This document shows positions 5,430-8,019 of a DNA stretch of 8,019 nt, one piece after another; position 1 is the first letter of the stretch; every line of letters starts with the position of its first letter. This DNA comes from an uncultured Blautia sp. (lineage in GTDB: Bacteria > Bacillota > Clostridia > Lachnospirales > Lachnospiraceae): contig CAAFRY010000262.1 of the NCBI GenBank assembly GCA_900765525.1, positions 1 to 8,019 of the forward strand. Reading direction: 5' to 3'. The notes beneath the pieces were generated by a model. It was not told the DNA's origin. It ran no database searches and was given only the letters and a program-made list of their open reading frames with translations. Both the position numbers and the translations under genes were made by a program.

Positions 5430-5435
5430 TATAAT
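5407..5435 (+). promoter_or_regulatory. Perfect-consensus sigma-A promoter of rplM-rpsI
   Basis: TTGACA (5407-5412), a spacer of exactly 17 bp and TATAAT (5430-5435). It overlaps the last codons and stop (5427-5429) of the upstream gene. A full-consensus promoter fits the strong expression of ribosomal protein genes. Transcription should begin near 5442. Confidence 0.85.
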
Positions 5436-5441
5436 AACTCA

Positions 5442-5640
5442 ATGTGACATACTGTGAAATTGCCTAGCCAAAAGCCCCGGTATGGCGGTTTTGAGAATGT
5501 TCACAGCCAGGAAAAACGAAGGGATTTCGGATTTCCGGACATGCTTGAATATGAAGAAAAGACGAAATTTTTAAGACAGGTGAGATTGGATAAAAGCTGG
5601 TTTCCCTGTTCCATATTATTGATTATTAGGAGGTAAAACC
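5442..5640 (+). promoter_or_regulatory. Long 5' leader of rplM (candidate L13 autoregulatory leader)
   Basis: About 200 nt separate the predicted start site from the rplM ATG with no credible gene between. Two foldable segments are visible. One is AAAA-G-CCCC (5470-5478), loop GGTAT, GG-C-GG-TTTT (5484-5492). The other is ACAGG-T-GAG (5576-5584) pairing with TTT-C-CCTGT (5601-5609), ending 18 nt before AGGAGG (5628-5633). Firmicutes rplM operons are known to carry L13 leaders that bind the ribosomal protein; I cannot confirm the consensus by eye. A GTG-started 60-codon frame (5454-5636) lacks a ribosome site and is not called. Confidence 0.45.
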
Positions 5641-6069
5641 ATGAACAGCTATATGGCTAATCCAGATAAGATTGAAAGAAAATGGTATGTTGTAGATGCT
5701 GATGGACAGACATTAGGACGTCTTACATCTGAAATTGCTAAAGTTTTAAGAGGAAAAAATAAACCGGTTTACACACCTCATATTGATACAGGTGATTATG
5801 TAATCGTTGTAAATGCTGAGAAAATCAAAGTTACAGGAAAGAAAATGGACCAGAAGGTTTATTACAGACATTCCGACTATGTTGGAGGAATGAAAGAGAC
5901 AACATTAAGAGAAATGTTGGCTAAGAAGCCTGAGAAAGTTATTGAGCTTGCTGTTAAGGGTATGCTTCCAAAGGGACCATTAGGAAGGTCTATGATTAAG
6001 AAATTACATGTGTACGCTGGACCAGAGCATAATCATGCAGCTCAGAAGCCAGAAGTATTAACATTTTAA
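5641..6069 (+). CDS. rplM: 50S ribosomal protein L13
   Basis: 142 aa, the typical L13 length, an early-assembling 23S rRNA-binding protein of the large subunit. Recognisable blocks are [20 protein letters not shown] near the N-terminus, the central [20 protein letters not shown] and the C-terminal [12 protein letters not shown] followed by [22 protein letters not shown] (5628-5633) lies 7 nt before the ATG. Codon use is A/T-ending and smoother than in the flanking genes, as expected for a highly expressed gene. It is the first gene of the standard rplM-rpsI operon. Confidence 0.98.
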   Translation: MNSYMANPDKIERKWYVVDADGQTLGRLTSEIAKVLRGKNKPVYTPHIDTGDYVIVVNAEKIKVTGKKMDQKVYYRHSDYVGGMKETTLREMLAKKPEKVIELAVKGMLPKGPLGRSMIKKLHVYAGPEHNHAAQKPEVLTF

Positions 6070-6085
6070 TAGGAGGTAAATAACA

Positions 6086-6478
6086 GTGGCTAGTACAAAA
6101 TACTATGGAACAGGAAGAAGAAAATCATCTGTAGCACGTGTATACTTAGTACCGGGTACAGGTAAAATTACAATCAACAAAAGAGATATTGACGATTACT
6201 TTGGATTAGAGACATTAAAGGTTGTTGTTCGTCAGCCATTAGTTTTGACAGAGACAACAGATAAATTCGATGTTTTAGTAAACGTTCATGGCGGCGGTTT
6301 CACAGGACAGGCCGGAGCAATCCGTCACGGAATCTCCAGAGCACTGCTGGAAGCTGACAGCGAGTACAGACCAGCTCTGAAGGCTGCAGGTTACTTAACT
6401 CGTGACCCAAGAATGAAAGAGAGAAAGAAATACGGTCTCAAAGCTGCACGTCGTGCACCTCAGTTCTCCAAGAGATAA
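6086..6478 (+). CDS. rpsI: 30S ribosomal protein S9
   Basis: 130 aa from a GTG start (6086) with AGGAGG at 6071-6076, 9 nt upstream. The N-terminal [14 protein letters not shown], the central [21 protein letters not shown] and the C-terminal [20 protein letters not shown] followed by APQFSKR are diagnostic. The basic C-terminal tail reaches the ribosomal P site and contacts tRNA. It is separated from rplM by 16 nt and co-transcribed with it, and is followed by a strong terminator. Confidence 0.98.
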   Translation: MASTKYYGTGRRKSSVARVYLVPGTGKITINKRDIDDYFGLETLKVVVRQPLVLTETTDKFDVLVNVHGGGFTGQAGAIRHGISRALLEADSEYRPALKAAGYLTRDPRMKERKKYGLKAARRAPQFSKR

Positions 6479-6500
6479 TCAACTGCATACTGCAATATCA

Positions 6501-6532
6501 AAAACCACAGACATTATGTCTGTGGTTTTTTT
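6501..6532 (+). terminator. Rho-independent terminator of rplM-rpsI
   Basis: A perfect 9-bp stem pairs CCACAGACA (6505-6513) with TGTCTGTGG (6517-6525) around a 3-nt loop, followed by seven T (6526-6532). The preceding A-run (6501-6504) extends pairing and would also make it work in the reverse direction. Confidence 0.95.
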
Positions 6533-6572
6533 GTCCCTAACGCAGCCAATTCATCAATCGGTAATTGGGGAT

Positions 6573-6640
6573 AGTTTAATAAATACTATATCATTGTTGA
6601 ACAACGTAGACTTGACAAATTTTAGTATTTCTATTAAACT
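6573..6640. repeat. 16-bp inverted repeat spanning the marR-type promoter
   Basis: AGTTTAATAAATACTA (6573-6588) is the reverse complement of TAGTATTT (6623-6630) plus ATTAAACT (6633-6640), with only a CT insertion between the halves of the second arm. The right arm covers much of the promoter spacer and the -10. A smaller dyad GTTG-AA-CAAC (6596-6605) lies inside the loop. The arrangement suits a regulatory site with two distant half-sites or a stem-loop. Confidence 0.6.
6612..6640 (+). promoter_or_regulatory. Probable promoter of the MarR-type gene
   Basis: Perfect TTGACA (6612-6617), 17-bp spacer and TAAACT (6635-6640, 4 of 6 matches). The predicted start is near 6647, immediately before a 14-bp palindrome. 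The -10 is inside the inverted-repeat arm described at 6573-6640, consistent with repression by a bound dimer. Confidence 0.65.
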
Positions 6641-6648
6641 GAAATAAA

Positions 6649-6681
6649 GTCAAATATTTGACAGTAAAATAATTGACTCAA
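6649..6681. promoter_or_regulatory. Candidate MarR operator palindromes
   Basis: GTCAAATATTTGAC (6649-6662) is a perfect 14-bp palindrome and TTGACTCAA (6673-6681) is a second dyad; both use TTGA/TCAA half-sites. They lie between the predicted transcription start and the ribosome site. MarR-family proteins typically bind palindromes of this size near their own promoters, so autoregulation is the simplest reading. Binding by this particular protein is inferred from position only. Confidence 0.55.
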
Positions 6682-6692
6682 GGTGGTGGATT

Positions 6693-7145
6693 ATGACTAA
6701 GGAAGATAAGAGAAATGCCTATCTGTATTGCCTGTTCAGAGATAAGCAGTTTGCTTTATATGACGAATATGCAAAGCGTCACGGCATGCTGATGAAAACT
6801 TTGCTGGTGTTGAATGTACTCTTTTATTCAGAAAAAGGAATGACTCAGGCTGAGATAGGTAAGCGGACCTTTCAGTCAAAGCAGACTGTGAATTCAATCA
6901 TTAAAAATCTTTGGAAAGATGGTTATGTTACCATTGCAGAGATGCCGGAAGACAGACGGAACAAAATGGTGGAAATGACTGAAGCGGGCCGGGTATACTG
7001 CGAAAAGATAGTCCGACATATCACATGGGCGGAGAGTATGGCAATGTCGATGTTTACGCCGGAGGAGCAGAAACAGCTGATTGATTTGTCACGGACATTT
7101 ACCAAAAATCTTACCACGCTGGTGAATCGGGAAACGGAGGATTAG
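6693..7145 (+). CDS. MarR-family winged-helix transcriptional regulator
   Basis: 150 aa, the usual MarR length. The N-terminal helix (residues 1-30) should dimerise. The winged helix covers about residues 35-100: MTQAEIGKRTFQSKQTVNSIIKNLWKDGYV is the helix-turn-helix with recognition helix, followed by the wing containing EDRRNKMVEMTEAGR, which matches the DxRxxxxxLTxxG pattern of the family. The C-terminal helices complete the dimer interface. The ribosome site AGGTGG (6681-6686) is 6 nt before the ATG. Palindromes in its own promoter suggest autorepression. It is followed 173 nt later, on the same strand, by a nitroreductase-family gene, a common arrangement in which the regulator senses a redox-active or aromatic compound. 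The ligand is unknown. Confidence 0.92.
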   Translation: MTKEDKRNAYLYCLFRDKQFALYDEYAKRHGMLMKTLLVLNVLFYSEKGMTQAEIGKRTFQSKQTVNSIIKNLWKDGYVTIAEMPEDRRNKMVEMTEAGRVYCEKIVRHITWAESMAMSMFTPEEQKQLIDLSRTFTKNLTTLVNRETED

Positions 7146-7318
7146 AAGCCAGAGCAAATCAAGAGGTTCCTTGAAAGGACCGGATGGATGGCACTGCCTG
7201 TCATAGCGGTATAGAGGTATTCAATTAAAGTCCTGCTTTTCCTGCACAGGTCATAGCAGCAGTAGAAAATAAAGTTTATGGAAGAAATGATAAGAAATAT
7301 GAGGAGGAATATGACATT
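7146..7318 (+). other. Intergenic stretch between the MarR and nitroreductase genes
   Basis: 173 bp with no convincing gene, terminator or promoter. Reading past the MarR stop in frame gives 22 more sense codons (KPEQIKRFLERTGWM and on) before a TAG. The nitroreductase frame is also open upstream of its ATG back to a TAA near 7229-7231, but without a usable start codon. Both could be chance or decayed coding sequence. GTCATAGC occurs twice (7199-7206 and 7249-7256). The two genes are probably co-transcribed through this gap. Confidence 0.35.
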
Positions 7319-7930
7319 ATGGAATTTAACGAAGTCATCAATCAAAGGAAAACAAGTCGGGAGTGGACGGACAGAGAAGTTGATTTTGAAGTAATCAAAA
7401 GGATTCTGGAAGCGGGAATGAAGGCCCCTTCTTGGGACCACTACCGAAACTGGCAGTTTATTGTTCTGCATGAGCGCAAGGATAAGGAACAGGCTTTTGC
7501 TTATGCCAAAGCCGTTGCTAAGCGATATGTGGATAGTAACCGTACCTATGTGCGGCCTAATCTGGCACAGAAAATGTACGCCTATGCCATGCCGAGACAG
7601 TATACTATGTTGGTGGATTGTCCCTATGTGATTATCCCGCTGTTTAAATGCAGCAGGCTCAACGCAGAATGGGTAAGTAAATTAAACCCGCTTACTACTG
7701 CATGGTGCGTTGCGGAAAACATCATGTTGGCTGCCACCAATGAGGGGTTAGGCTACTCCCTGCGAATTCCGCTCAACAGGGAACACGATGTTGTACTGAA
7801 AACACTTGGAGTACCGCAGGGATGGATGACCCCGTGTTTTATTGGCATAGGATATGCTAAAGAGGATGAGTTGGTTTTGGAGCAATACAGCAGTAACCCA
7901 GACGAGCATATCCATATGGGAAGGTGGTAA
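7319..7930 (+). CDS. Nitroreductase-family flavoprotein
   Basis: 203 aa, normal for a single-domain FMN-dependent NAD(P)H oxidoreductase of the nitroreductase superfamily. The N-terminal MEFNEVINQRKTSREW contains the R-x-S-R phosphate-binding pattern for FMN. APSWDHYRNWQFIVL (residues 36-50) corresponds to the APS..N.QPW.f.v block. AENIMLAATNEGLGYSLRIP followed by LGVPQGWMTPCFIGIGY is the C-terminal cofactor and dimer region. AGGAGG (7302-7307) is 11 nt before ATG 7319; an out-of-frame ATG at 7311 is too close to that site and gives a short frame. The substrate cannot be told from sequence: family members reduce nitroaromatics, quinones, flavins or enones. Pairing with a MarR regulator suggests induction by such a compound. 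Confidence 0.9.
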   Translation: MEFNEVINQRKTSREWTDREVDFEVIKRILEAGMKAPSWDHYRNWQFIVLHERKDKEQAFAYAKAVAKRYVDSNRTYVRPNLAQKMYAYAMPRQYTMLVDCPYVIIPLFKCSRLNAEWVSKLNPLTTAWCVAENIMLAATNEGLGYSLRIPLNREHDVVLKTLGVPQGWMTPCFIGIGYAKEDELVLEQYSSNPDEHIHMGRW

Positions 7931-7959
7931 GTGGCAGAGGTCGAAGAGTCGGAAGGAGC

Positions 7960-8019
7960 TAAATATGCATTTCTGCAAGGCACTTGAATGAGGCGTACTG
8001 GACGTACGCCGATTGAAAG
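7960..8019 (+). repeat. Dispersed palindromic repeat, copy 3 (inverted, cut by the window edge)
   Basis: The reverse complement of this stretch aligns with the first part of copy 1: the shared core includes CAATCGGCGTACGTCCAGTA, then TGCCTTGCA. The central hairpin is GGCGTAC (7992-7998), loop TGGAC, GTACGCC (8004-8010). Compared with copy 1 one T-A pair of the stem has become C-G, with both arms changed together. It begins 30 nt after the nitroreductase stop and runs in the same direction as that gene. No separate terminator is seen for the nitroreductase gene, so this hairpin may act at its 3' end, although no T-run follows within the window. Confidence 0.75.

Noticed and set aside
4789..5442. 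217-codon open frame on the minus strand
   Set aside because: It lies antisense to the RelA/SpoT-domain gene, has a low-complexity Pro/Ser-rich product and no ribosome site; it is a shadow frame.
5454..5636. 60-codon frame upstream of rplM, GTG start
   Set aside because: No Shine-Dalgarno sequence, no recognisable product, and it covers the predicted structured leader of rplM.
7965..7991. 8-codon ATG frame (MHFCKALE) inside repeat copy 3, with GGAAGGAG-like bases upstream
   Set aside because: The frame is not preserved in copies 1 and 2, so it is better explained as part of the repeat.
1..8019. CRISPR array or transposase-bearing insertion sequence
   Set aside because: The three repeat copies are kilobases apart and in mixed orientation, without spacers or a transposase gene in the window.

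Overview
The window looks like chromosome of a gut-type Clostridia bacterium, most likely Lachnospiraceae (Blautia/Dorea-like). The grounds are moderate-to-low GC, strong AGGAGG ribosome sites, consensus sigma-A promoters, Clostridia-like protein sequences and a dispersed repeat. No rRNA, tRNA, CRISPR array or transposase gene is visible.

Layout. (1) Positions 1-134 hold one copy of a palindromic repeat that recurs at 4194-4287 and, inverted, at about 7960-8019. (2) Positions 197-2897 form a plus-strand transcription unit. It has a promoter overlapped by a GGTTAGAAGA-type repeat, a strongly foldable leader, a 26-aa membrane miniprotein, a 100-aa glycine-rich protein with a Cys/Glu-rich tail, a P1B-type metal ATPase overlapping it by 10 nt, and a terminator. 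The ATPase has an Arg-rich N-terminus and no CPx motif, which resembles the P1B-6 ATPases (FezB) of ferrosome iron-storage clusters. The ferrosome assignment is inference, but it makes this the most interesting part of the window. (3) Positions 2898-4158, minus strand, encode thioredoxin (trxA) and thioredoxin reductase (trxB), with repeat copy 2 in the probable trxA 5' UTR. (4) Positions 4400-5429, plus strand, encode a RelA/SpoT-domain protein whose G-loop has lost the usual GYxSLH signature. (5) Positions 5407-6532 carry a perfect-consensus promoter, a leader of about 200 nt, rplM (L13), rpsI (S9) and a strong terminator. (6) Positions 6573-7930 carry a MarR-family regulator with a palindrome-dense promoter, followed by a nitroreductase-family flavoprotein. 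(7) Repeat copy 3 runs off the right edge.

How the parts fit. The ATPase unit (metal handling), trx system (thiol redox), alarmone-domain protein, and MarR/nitroreductase pair all suit stress or metal adaptation, while rplM-rpsI is housekeeping. Adjacency does not prove functional coupling. The two most novel signals are the leader plus miniprotein of the ATPase operon, and the repeat family, whose central hairpin shows a compensatory base-pair change among the three copies.
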